Below are positions 34,260 through 44,106 of a stretch of 64,000 bases of DNA, piece after piece. The DNA is taken from assembly GCF_900109545.1 (NCBI RefSeq), contig NZ_FOAP01000034.1, forward strand, positions 1 to 64,000, in the 5' to 3' direction. The notes under the pieces were generated by a model, which saw nothing but the letters and a program-made list of their open reading frames with translations, ran no database searches and was not told the origin of the DNA. A program made the translations under genes and the position numbers. Every line of letters starts with the position of its first letter. Position 1 is the stretch's first letter. Origin of the DNA: Stigmatella aurantiaca (GTDB lineage Bacteria; Myxococcota; Myxococcia; Myxococcales; Myxococcaceae).

Positions 34260-35063
34260 GTGACTTCGTCCGACGATTTTCAGGAAGGCCCCATCTCCGT
34301 GCTGCCGCCCGCGCGGCCCACCGTGGCCATGCTCAAGGTGGACGCGCTGGAGAAGACCTATGGGGACGTGAAGGCCGTCCAGGGGCTGAACTTCCGGGTG
34401 GCGCCGGGCGAGGTGCTGGGGCTGGTGGGCCCCAACGGCGCGGGCAAGACGTCCACGCTGCGCTGCCTCGCGGGCATCCTCCCGGTCTCCTCTGGCCGCG
34501 TGGTGGTGGCGGGGCATGACATGGCGCAGTCGCCGGTGGAGGCCAAGCGGACCCTGGCCTTCCTGCCGGACGAGCCGCGTCTCTTCGAGTACCTCACCGT
34601 GTGGGAGCACCTGAACTTCGTGGCGCGCCTGTACGGGGTGGAGGACTGGGAGCCCGCGGCGCAGGCGCTGCTGAAGGAGATGGAGCTGGAGGGCAAGGAG
34701 CGGGCGCTGCCTGGCGAGCTGTCCCGGGGCATGAAGCAGAAGCTGTCCATCGCGTGCGGCTTTCTCCACAAGCCCCGGCTCATCCTGCTGGACGAGCCGC
34801 TCACGGGGTTGGATCCGCTCGGCATCCGGCGCATGAAGATCTCCCTGCGCGAGCGGGCGGAGCGGGGGGCGGCGCTGGTGCTCTCCTCGCACCTGTTGCC
34901 GCTGGTGGAGGAGCTGTGCCACCGCATCCTCGTCATCGCGGGGGGCCGGGCGGTGGCGCTGGGGAGCCTGGCGGAGATCCGCACGCAGCTCACGGGCCTG
35001 GAGGGCGGCAGCGCCTCGCTGGAAGAGCTCTTCATCCGCATCACGAGCGCGTCCAAGCCGTGA
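34260..35063 (+). CDS. ABC exporter ATPase
   Basis: A 267-residue ATPase. Walker A is GPNGAGKTS, the signature is LSRGMKQKLS (a variant of LSGGQ typical of ABC-2-type exporters), and Walker B is LILLDEPLTGLDP. The first 25 residues before MLKVDALEKTYG are an extension; that internal ATG (34329) is a possible start. The gene is 11 bp after cheY and couples to the permease by a GTGA overlap. Substrate unknown. Confidence 0.9.
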   Translation: MTSSDDFQEGPISVLPPARPTVAMLKVDALEKTYGDVKAVQGLNFRVAPGEVLGLVGPNGAGKTSTLRCLAGILPVSSGRVVVAGHDMAQSPVEAKRTLAFLPDEPRLFEYLTVWEHLNFVARLYGVEDWEPAAQALLKEMELEGKERALPGELSRGMKQKLSIACGFLHKPRLILLDEPLTGLDPLGIRRMKISLRERAERGAALVLSSHLLPLVEELCHRILVIAGGRAVALGSLAEIRTQLTGLEGGSASLEELFIRITSASKP

Positions 35064-36787
35064 GCTTCCCGCGCGCGGTGGCCTTTCTGTGGTGGGCGTC
35101 CCTGTGGAACCGGGTGCGCAAGCAGGTGGAGCGCCTGCGCCGGCCGAAGTACCTGCTCGGCCTGCTGGTGGGGGGCGTCTACCTGTACTCCTTCTTCCTG
35201 CGGCGGTTGAGCCTCGGGGCGCGCTCGGAGGCGCTCACGCCGGAAGCCCATTCGCTGGCGGAGCTGTCGCTGGCGGGGATGATGATGGTGACGTTGGTCT
35301 CCGCGTGGGCCCTGGGACAGGACCGGCCCGCGGTCTCCTTCACCGAGACGGAGATTCAGCAGCTCTTCCCGGCCCCCGTCAGCCGGCGGGCGCTGGTGCG
35401 CTACAAGCTGGCGCGCGGGGTGGTCGGGGCGGGCATGGCGGCCTTCTTCTCCACGCTCTTCATGGGCCGCCTGGTGACCCAGCACCCGGTGCTGTTCTTT
35501 CTCGGGGCGTTGGTCACCTTCGTGACGGTCAACCTCCACGTGGTGGCCGTCTCCTTCCTCCGGACACGGCTGGCGCGGTGGGGCTGGCGGGGGACGGCGC
35601 TCCGGTGGACGGTCCTGTTGGGGCTGCTGGCGGCCGTGGGGGGCTCGGTGTACGCGGCCTTCCAGGCCCACCCGTTCCCCGAGAACGTCCTCCGCGAGAA
35701 GCAGGTGTGGGGGTGGCTCTCCACGCTGATCGAAGGCTCGGCGCTCCAGGTAGCGCTCTGGCCGGGCCGGGTGCTGGTGGCGCTGCCCATGGCCGCGAGC
35801 CTCCGGGACTTTCTCTACACGCTGCCCATGGCGCTGGGGCTGCTCGGGGTGCACTACCTCTGTGTCCTGGCGCTCATCGTTCCCTTTGAAGAGGTGGTGG
35901 TCACCCGCACGGAGGAAATGGCGCTGCGCCGGGGCCAGCGGCTGGCCCGGGTGGGGCACATCGTCCTGCGCGCGCCTTTCTTCCGCCTCCGGCCCGTGGG
36001 GCGCCCGGAGGTGGCGCTCCTGTGGAAGAACCTCCTCGCGGCGCGGCGGACGGGCGGCATCGACGTCCTCTTCTTCCTGGCGCTGCTGAGCCTGGCTGTC
36101 CCCGTGGGCGTGGCCCTCTTCCTGCCCCACGCGCTCCCGGGGGTCCGCCAGACCCTGGCCAGCATCTACCTGGCGGTCGCGGCGCTGCTCACGTTCGTCG
36201 GCCCGGGCTCTTTCCGCTCGGACCTCCGCATGGACCTGCCGAAGCTGGACCTGCTCCGGGCCATGCCTTTGACGGGAACGCAGGTGGTGGCGGCGGAGCT
36301 GCTCGCGCCGGGGCTGTTGCTGGCGGTCCTGCAGGTGGGGCTGCTGTCGCTTGCCCTGCTCATGGTGGGGGAGATGCCCGGTCGTTGGAGCTTCGAGCTT
36401 TGGGTGGCCGCGGGGCTGGGGTTGATGCCGGTGCTGCCCGCGCTGAGCCTGGGCGGGCTGCTCGTCCAGAACGCGGCGGTGGTGCTCTTTCCCGCGTGGT
36501 TGCCCCCGGAGGGAGAGCGGGCGCGGGGGGGCATCGAGGCCCTGGGGCAGCGCCTGCTGATGCTGGCGGGCTCGCTGGTGGTGATCCTCGGTGGGCTGCT
36601 GCCCGCCGCGGTGGCCGCGGCCCTGGTGGGCTTCACGCTGGAGGTGTGGCTGGGCGTGTGGGCGCTGCCGGTGGCGGGGCTCACGGCGGCCACGGGGCTG
36701 GGCCTGGAAATCGTGTTGGGGATTGTCGCCCTGGGGCGGGCCTTCGACCGGATGGATGTGTCCAGTGAGGGCCCCGGCGCGCCGTGA
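35060..36787 (+). CDS. Putative ABC exporter permease
   Basis: A 575-residue polytopic membrane protein starting at the GTG that overlaps the ATPase stop; the longer frame upstream lies within the ATPase gene. About ten to twelve hydrophobic segments are arranged as two halves. The segment FTETEIQQLFPAPVSRRALVRYK (split here by eye) matches the putative ABC exporter family PF16949. No periplasmic solute-binding protein or outer-membrane partner is encoded nearby. Together with the ATPase it should form a transporter of unknown cargo. Confidence 0.8.
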   Translation: MSFPRAVAFLWWASLWNRVRKQVERLRRPKYLLGLLVGGVYLYSFFLRRLSLGARSEALTPEAHSLAELSLAGMMMVTLVSAWALGQDRPAVSFTETEIQQLFPAPVSRRALVRYKLARGVVGAGMAAFFSTLFMGRLVTQHPVLFFLGALVTFVTVNLHVVAVSFLRTRLARWGWRGTALRWTVLLGLLAAVGGSVYAAFQAHPFPENVLREKQVWGWLSTLIEGSALQVALWPGRVLVALPMAASLRDFLYTLPMALGLLGVHYLCVLALIVPFEEVVVTRTEEMALRRGQRLARVGHIVLRAPFFRLRPVGRPEVALLWKNLLAARRTGGIDVLFFLALLSLAVPVGVALFLPHALPGVRQTLASIYLAVAALLTFVGPGSFRSDLRMDLPKLDLLRAMPLTGTQVVAAELLAPGLLLAVLQVGLLSLALLMVGEMPGRWSFELWVAAGLGLMPVLPALSLGGLLVQNAAVVLFPAWLPPEGERARGGIEALGQRLLMLAGSLVVILGGLLPAAVAAALVGFTLEVWLGVWALPVAGLTAATGLGLEIVLGIVALGRAFDRMDVSSEGPGAP

Positions 36788-36885
36788 ACCGTGGGTCCGT
36801 GCCGACCGGGGGACAACACATCTTCTCCACACTATTTCCGGCGGAACGATGTATCTGTCGGGCGGCATGACGCCCGCTGGGGCAG

Positions 36886-38613
36886 ATGGTTAAAATGAGC
36901 GATATGTCGAGCAGCCAAGCACGCGCTGAGGTGTGGGCCCGTCTCTCCCAATCCTGGGACCTCATCGTGGTGGGAGGGGGCATCACCGGCGCGGGCATCC
37001 TCCGGGAAGCGACCCGCGCGGGGCTCAAGGCGCTGCTGATCGAGCAGAAGGACATCGCCTGGGGCACCTCCAGCCGCTCCTCCAAGCTGGTGCACGGCGG
37101 GCTGCGCTACCTGGCCCAGGGGCACGTGCTGCTGACCTACCACGCCGTGCGCGAGCGCGAGCGGCTCATCCGGGAAGGGCCTGGCCTCGTCGACCGGCTG
37201 GACTTCATGCTGGCGAGCTACACGGGCGACCGGCCCAGCATCTGGATCTTCGGCGTGGGCCTGCTGGCGTACGACTTGTTGGCGGGCTGCTGGGACCACG
37301 AGTACCACGGGGCGAAGGCGTTCGGAGAGCAGGTGCCGCAGCTGGACCGGCACGGGCTGGCCGGCGGGTTCCGCTACCACGACGCGCAGACGGATGACTC
37401 GCGGCTGGTGCTCCGGGTCATGCGCGAGGCGGTGGACGCAGGCGGCACGGTGCTCACCTACGCGCCGGCCACGGAGCTGATCCTGGAGGGCGGGCAGGCG
37501 GTGGGCGTGCGGGTGAAGGACATGGCCGGCAGCGGCCAGGTGGCCGAGTGCCGCGCGCGCGCGGTCATCAACGCGACGGGCGTCTGGGCGGACCGGCTCC
37601 GCCAGCAGGTGAAGGCGCCTCCGCGGATGCGGCCCCTGCGCGGCAGCCACCTCATCTTCTCCGCGGAGCGGCTGCCGGTGAAGGAGGCCTTCACGCTCCA
37701 GCACCCCATCGACCACCGGGTGATGTTCGTCTTCCCGTGGGAGGAGATGACCGTGGTCGGCACCACGGATCTCGATCACGACCTGCCGCTGGACGAGGAG
37801 CCGTCCATCTCCGCCCAGGAGGTGGCCTACCTGATGGCGGCCGTGGAGGCGCGCTTCCCCACGATGCGCATCACGCTGGACGACATCATCTCCAGCTACA
37901 GCGGCGTGCGGCCCGTGGTGAACTCGGGCAAGGCGGACCCCTCCAAGGAGACGCGGGACCATGTCGTGTGGTCGGAGGACGGCCTCATCACCGTGACGGG
38001 CGGAAAGCTCACGACGTTCCGGCTCATTGCCCGGGATGCGCTCAAGGTGGCCGGCCAGCGCCTGCCGGGCTTCAAGATGCCCAAGCAGAACCTGCCCCTG
38101 CTGAACCGGATGGAGACCACGGGCGACGGGTGGGGCAGCCTCCCGGAAGGGGAGCGCCGCCGGCTCGCGGGCAAGTACGGCGCGGACGCGCTCAAGCTGA
38201 TCCAGGCCGCGCAGCCGGGCGAGCTGGAGCGCATCCCCGGCTGCAACGTGCTGTGGGCCGAGCTGCGGTGGGCGGCCCGGTCCGAGTGGGTCGTGCACCT
38301 GGACGACCTGCTCTTGCGGCGCGTGCGCCTGGGGCTGCTGGTGCCCGCGGGCGGCCAGGCGTTCCTGCCCCGCATTCGCGCCATCTGCCAGGCGGAGCTG
38401 GGCTGGGACGACGCGCGGTGGCAGCGGGAGGAGGGCGAGTACCTCGAGCGGTGGCGCAAGCACTACAGCGTCCCGGAGGCCTCCCTCATCCCGGACTGGC
38501 GCGTCATGCTCGCCCAGTCCCAGGCGATCTGGCGGCCCCGGGCCCCGGAGCTCGCCGCGGGTGCCGTCAGCACCGCCAGCCCCGCTCCGGCGCCCGCCCA
38601 CGCGAGGGACTGA
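36886..38613 (+). CDS. glpD: Glycerol-3-phosphate dehydrogenase
   Basis: A 575-residue FAD-dependent dehydrogenase of the GlpD/GlpA family, oxidising glycerol-3-phosphate at the membrane. The dinucleotide fold has VGGGITGAG (about 29-37), the FAD loop is SSRSSKLVHGGLRYL, and TGGKLTTFR lies before the C-terminal cap domain. ATG at 36886 is used; 36895 and 36904 are alternatives, and no strong ribosome site separates them. It is monocistronic, 98 bp from the transporter and 138 bp from leuS. No glpK or glpF is nearby. Confidence 0.93.
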   Translation: MVKMSDMSSSQARAEVWARLSQSWDLIVVGGGITGAGILREATRAGLKALLIEQKDIAWGTSSRSSKLVHGGLRYLAQGHVLLTYHAVRERERLIREGPGLVDRLDFMLASYTGDRPSIWIFGVGLLAYDLLAGCWDHEYHGAKAFGEQVPQLDRHGLAGGFRYHDAQTDDSRLVLRVMREAVDAGGTVLTYAPATELILEGGQAVGVRVKDMAGSGQVAECRARAVINATGVWADRLRQQVKAPPRMRPLRGSHLIFSAERLPVKEAFTLQHPIDHRVMFVFPWEEMTVVGTTDLDHDLPLDEEPSISAQEVAYLMAAVEARFPTMRITLDDIISSYSGVRPVVNSGKADPSKETRDHVVWSEDGLITVTGGKLTTFRLIARDALKVAGQRLPGFKMPKQNLPLLNRMETTGDGWGSLPEGERRRLAGKYGADALKLIQAAQPGELERIPGCNVLWAELRWAARSEWVVHLDDLLLRRVRLGLLVPAGGQAFLPRIRAICQAELGWDDARWQREEGEYLERWRKHYSVPEASLIPDWRVMLAQSQAIWRPRAPELAAGAVSTASPAPAPAHARD

Positions 38614-38751
38614 GGCCTACGCCCCCAAAAGTGCAACCGGGCGGGGGCTGCCACCCGGCCTGGCGGGCTTCCCGTGGTATGGGTGTGTCTTTCCCGGGTG
38701 ATGGGCCTGTTGCTTGGCGCGCGGGCCTCTCATAAGAGTCGCAACGACCAT

Positions 38752-41250
<2,499 letters not shown>

Positions 41251-41263
41251 GCGGAGCGCCCGA

Positions 41264-41833
41264 GTGCCCACCGAGGTCCTCGTCATGTGCACGGGGTGCG
41301 GGCAACCCCAGGAGGCCGGGGACGGCCGCTGCGTGGCATGCGGGGCGGCGCTGCCCGAGGCGCCGCGTCCCGCGAACCCGGCCTCCGAGGAGCCTTTCTT
41401 CCTGCTGGAGCTGGGCGGCCGCGTGGTGGCCGGGGGCGGGCGGCGGTTGACGTACCGGGCGGATGCCACCGTGACGCCCACCGTCGTCGAGCTGGGCCGC
41501 CTGCGGGCGGTGCGGTTCGGCCGCCGCTTCTTCCTGGAGCCGCTGGCCATCGTGCCGCTGGTGCTCGTGCTGACGCTCCTGGAGCCCTCCGTGCGGCCCG
41601 TCACCACGGCGCTGTCGGCGCTCGGGGTGCTCCTGGCCCTGTTGTGGCGCCAGTCCTTCGTGGTGCTGGAGTTCCTCGACGGGAAGCAGGTGCGGTGGAC
41701 CCTGGGCACCGCGCTCATCGGCTCGGCGCGGGCCCGCCGCATCGACGAGGCGTGTGCCGCGGCCCTTCGGGGGCTGGTGGCCCGTGGGGTGGCCTCCGAG
41801 GACCAGCGGGGAGGGCTCTGGCGCCGCGCTTGA
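41264..41833 (+). CDS. Zinc-ribbon membrane protein of unknown function
   Basis: I do not recognise this 189-residue protein. It starts at GTG 13 bp after leuS. The N-terminus carries a zinc ribbon, CTGC at about 9-12 and CVAC at about 23-26. A beta-rich region (about 45-90) follows, then two hydrophobic segments (about 91-107 and 112-126) and a C-terminal cytoplasmic part. Placement between leuS and lptE suggests cotranscription, not a shared function. Confidence 0.65.
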   Translation: MPTEVLVMCTGCGQPQEAGDGRCVACGAALPEAPRPANPASEEPFFLLELGGRVVAGGGRRLTYRADATVTPTVVELGRLRAVRFGRRFFLEPLAIVPLVLVLTLLEPSVRPVTTALSALGVLLALLWRQSFVVLEFLDGKQVRWTLGTALIGSARARRIDEACAAALRGLVARGVASEDQRGGLWRRA

Positions 41834-41864
41834 CCGGAGATCTCAGCCCGCTACTGTGGCCTTC

Positions 41865-42392
41865 ATGGCTCGGGTTCGCGTGGTGGCGTGGGGTCTGCTG
41901 GTGACAGGGCTGGGGTGTGGCTACCGCTTCGTGCCCCGGGACTCGACGCTGCCGCAGGGGCTGCGCTCCGTCTGCGCCCCCGTGTTCCACAACCAGACGC
42001 CCGAGCCTGGCCTGGAGACGCTTTTCACCGAGTCCTTCCGCCAGGAGCTGGTGCGCGCGGGGACGCTGGGCGCGACGGGCGCCTGTGGGGGGACGGTCGA
42101 AGGGACCGTGACGGGCATGAGCAGCGCCCCGACCATCGTGACCGAGCCCACGGTGGAGAACGGGGTGACGCGGCCCGCACAGCTCGCCAGCTACCGCGCC
42201 TATGCGGAGGTGCGCCTGCGGCTCGTGAAGGACGGGCAGCCCATCGCGGAAACGGCCGTAGCCGGGACAGAGGACTATCTGCCCGGCAGCGGGGATGTGC
42301 TGGAAGCGGAAGCCAACCGGTTGGCCGCGCTCCGCCGTCTCTCGGAGACGTTGATGCGGGAGGGCTATCAGCGGTTGGCGCAGAACTGGTAG
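41865..42392 (+). CDS. lptE: LPS-assembly lipoprotein LptE
   Basis: A 175-residue outer-membrane lipoprotein that plugs the LptD barrel. A short signal ends in VTGLGC (lipobox Cys about residue 18, slightly atypical) followed by GYRF, the usual LptE mature start. The remainder has the family's alternating strands: FHNQTPEPGLE, then YRAYAEVRLRL and a C-terminal helix RLSETLM. ATG at 41865 is chosen; the open frame upstream lies in the previous gene. The leuS-lptE neighbourhood supports it. holA, often next, is absent; rpsT follows convergently. Confidence 0.85.
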   Translation: MARVRVVAWGLLVTGLGCGYRFVPRDSTLPQGLRSVCAPVFHNQTPEPGLETLFTESFRQELVRAGTLGATGACGGTVEGTVTGMSSAPTIVTEPTVENGVTRPAQLASYRAYAEVRLRLVKDGQPIAETAVAGTEDYLPGSGDVLEAEANRLAALRRLSETLMREGYQRLAQNW

Positions 42393-42412
42393 CGCCCGGC
42401 GAAGCGGGCGCT
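42391..42412. terminator. Bidirectional hairpin between lptE and rpsT
   Basis: AGCGCCCG (42391-42398) pairs perfectly with CGGGCGCT (42405-42412) around the loop GCGAAG. It begins inside the lptE stop codon and lies 15 bp from the convergent rpsT stop, a natural terminator for both. No T-run. Confidence 0.6.
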
Positions 42413-42427
42413 GGGCCTGGCCGGGAA

Positions 42428-42703
42428 CTACTGGGCCTTGGCGGCCGACTTCGCGGCGGCCTTGGCGAGGCGCGAGATGCGGCGGGAGGCGGTGCGCGGG
42501 TGCAGGACGCCCTTGGAGGCGGCCTTGGCCAGCGTGCGGGTCGCTTCCTTCACGGCGTCCGCGCTCTTCGCGCCGTCCTTGGACGTGAGGTTCTCACGAG
42601 CCTTCTTCACGGCGTTCTTCACCGTGGTGCGCACGGCGGTGTTACGGGCGCGGCGCTTCTGGGCCTGACGGTTGCGCTTCTCTGCGGACTTGGTATTCGC
42701 CAA
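42428..42703 (-). CDS. rpsT: 30S ribosomal protein S20
   Basis: A 91-residue, very basic S20 that binds 16S rRNA. It begins ANTKSAEKRNRQAQ, as in the family, with Lys/Ala-rich helices and the SKGVLHPRTASRRISRLAK end. The start codon is TTG, with GGAGA about 8 bases before it. The same unusual UUG start is used by E. coli rpsT, where it takes part in autoregulation. The gene is monocistronic with its own promoter. Confidence 0.97.
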   Translation of the reverse strand: MANTKSAEKRNRQAQKRRARNTAVRTTVKNAVKKARENLTSKDGAKSADAVKEATRTLAKAASKGVLHPRTASRRISRLAKAAAKSAAKAQ

Positions 42704-42743
42704 AGGTCATCTCCAACGGGACGGCTGTGGACAAAGAGGGCCG

Positions 42744-42772
42744 TACCTACAGCGGCGTCCCGCGAGCGTCAA
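42744..42772 (-). promoter_or_regulatory. Promoter of rpsT
   Basis: Minus strand: TTGACG (42772-42767), a 17-bp spacer, then TAGGTA (42749-42744) preceded by TG. The predicted leader before the TTG start is about 34 bases. Confidence 0.5.
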
Positions 42773-42782
42773 GGCGTGCGTG

Positions 42783-43949
42783 CTAGGCGGTGTATTCCCA
42801 GAGAAGGCCCGCCGGGTCCTGGAAGCGGACCCCGGGGGGGGCGCCCCCCTGAACGGCCCCCGGGTGAGAGGCCTCCAGCGTGGCCCGGAGCCGCTCCACC
42901 GAGCGGGAGGACGGCGCCCCCAGGGTCAGCCCCGTGCCCGGGGCACCCCCGGCCCCTCCCGAGGTGAACACCAGCAGCAGCGCCCCATCGCTGTAGCGGG
43001 CCTCGCCGGAGGGGGCCGGCACCGCGTGCCAGCCGATCAGCGGCGCGACGGCGTCCCAGAACGCCCGCTGGGCCGCCAGGTCCTTCGCGGGGAAGCGCAG
43101 GGCCGTCAGGGGCGCGCGGGGCAGGGAAGCGGGCGGGGGGAGTGCCTTTTCCGCCGCCTTGGCACCCTGCCAATGTCGCTCCATGTGCTCCAGGGTCGCA
43201 CTCCCCAGGGGCACCCCCTCGGCCTGGAGGGCGGACTCGATGTGCTGGAAGCGGGTGGTGAAGCGGCGGATGGCCATGCGCAGCGCGTCCTCGGGGGGCG
43301 TGTGCAGGAACCGGCCGAGGTTGGCCAGGGAGAAGAGGACATCGCCCAGCTCGTGCTCCAGCGCGTCCCGGTCCTTGGAGGCGATGGCCTCGTCCAGCTC
43401 GGCGAGCTCCTCGTCCAGCTTGGCGCGGACTCCGGCCACGTCCGGCCAGTCGAAGCCGATGCGGCTGGCCTTCTCGGTGAGCCGCTCGGCCCGCAGCAGG
43501 GCAGGGGCGGCCGTCGGCACGCCGTCGAGCACGGAGCCTACCCGGCCCGTCTTCCGCTTCTTCTCCTCGGCCTTGAGCTGCGCCCAGTTGAAGAGCACCT
43601 CGGTGGAGTTCTGCACCTGGCGATCGCCGAAGACGTGGGGGTGGCGGCTCTCGATCTTGTCGCTGATGGCGCGGCACACGTCCGCCATCGTGAACTCGTC
43701 CTTCTCGGCCGCCAGCTGCGCGTGGAAGACGATCTGGAAGAGCAGGTCGCCCAGCTCCTCGCACAGCGAGCGCCAGGGGCCGCCGTAGGCCACCCGGTCC
43801 ATCTCGTCGAGGACTTCGAAGGTCTCCTCGGCGAGGTAGGGGCGCATCGAGCGCAGATCCTGCTCGCGGTCCCAGGGGCACCCCCCCTCCCCACGCAGGC
43901 GGCGCATGATCCCTACCAGCCGTTCCAGTTCTGTCCCGGTCGTACTCAT
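42783..43949 (-). CDS. mazG: MazG pyrophosphohydrolase fused to a VOC-like domain
   Basis: A 388-residue protein from ATG at 43949 (the frame runs 33 codons further, but family homology begins here). Residues 1-265 are a full-length, two-half MazG that hydrolyses nucleoside triphosphates: GGCPWDREQ, metal ligands in EETFE (41-45) and EELGD (64-68), and a second set with EELAELDEA and HELGDVLFSLAN. Residues about 283-388 add a glyoxalase/VOC-type fold (FWDAVAPLIGW, then VRFQDPAGLLWEY). The ordinary MazG stops near residue 265, so the tail is an extra domain. Its ligand is unknown. Confidence 0.9.
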   Translation of the reverse strand: MSTTGTELERLVGIMRRLRGEGGCPWDREQDLRSMRPYLAEETFEVLDEMDRVAYGGPWRSLCEELGDLLFQIVFHAQLAAEKDEFTMADVCRAISDKIESRHPHVFGDRQVQNSTEVLFNWAQLKAEEKKRKTGRVGSVLDGVPTAAPALLRAERLTEKASRIGFDWPDVAGVRAKLDEELAELDEAIASKDRDALEHELGDVLFSLANLGRFLHTPPEDALRMAIRRFTTRFQHIESALQAEGVPLGSATLEHMERHWQGAKAAEKALPPPASLPRAPLTALRFPAKDLAAQRAFWDAVAPLIGWHAVPAPSGEARYSDGALLLVFTSGGAGGAPGTGLTLGAPSSRSVERLRATLEASHPGAVQGGAPPGVRFQDPAGLLWEYTA

Positions 43950-44106
43950 GTGCGTGTCAACCTCTGGCTGCCCCGTCTGGATCCCACCCCGCTGTCCCCA
44001 GGGACTCCTGCCCCTCTGTAAAGGACTGTTTCCCCGGTAAGCGGGCAAGCGGGAGGGGGCTATTGCTTTCGTCGTGCCAGCCCCTCGCCTATCATCGACG
44101 GTCTGG

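Noticed and set aside
38637-38658. Hairpin CCGGG/CCCGG before leuS as a T-box or attenuator
   Set aside because: Only five paired bases around a long G-rich loop and no T-box or leader-peptide leucine codons; too common by chance at this G+C.
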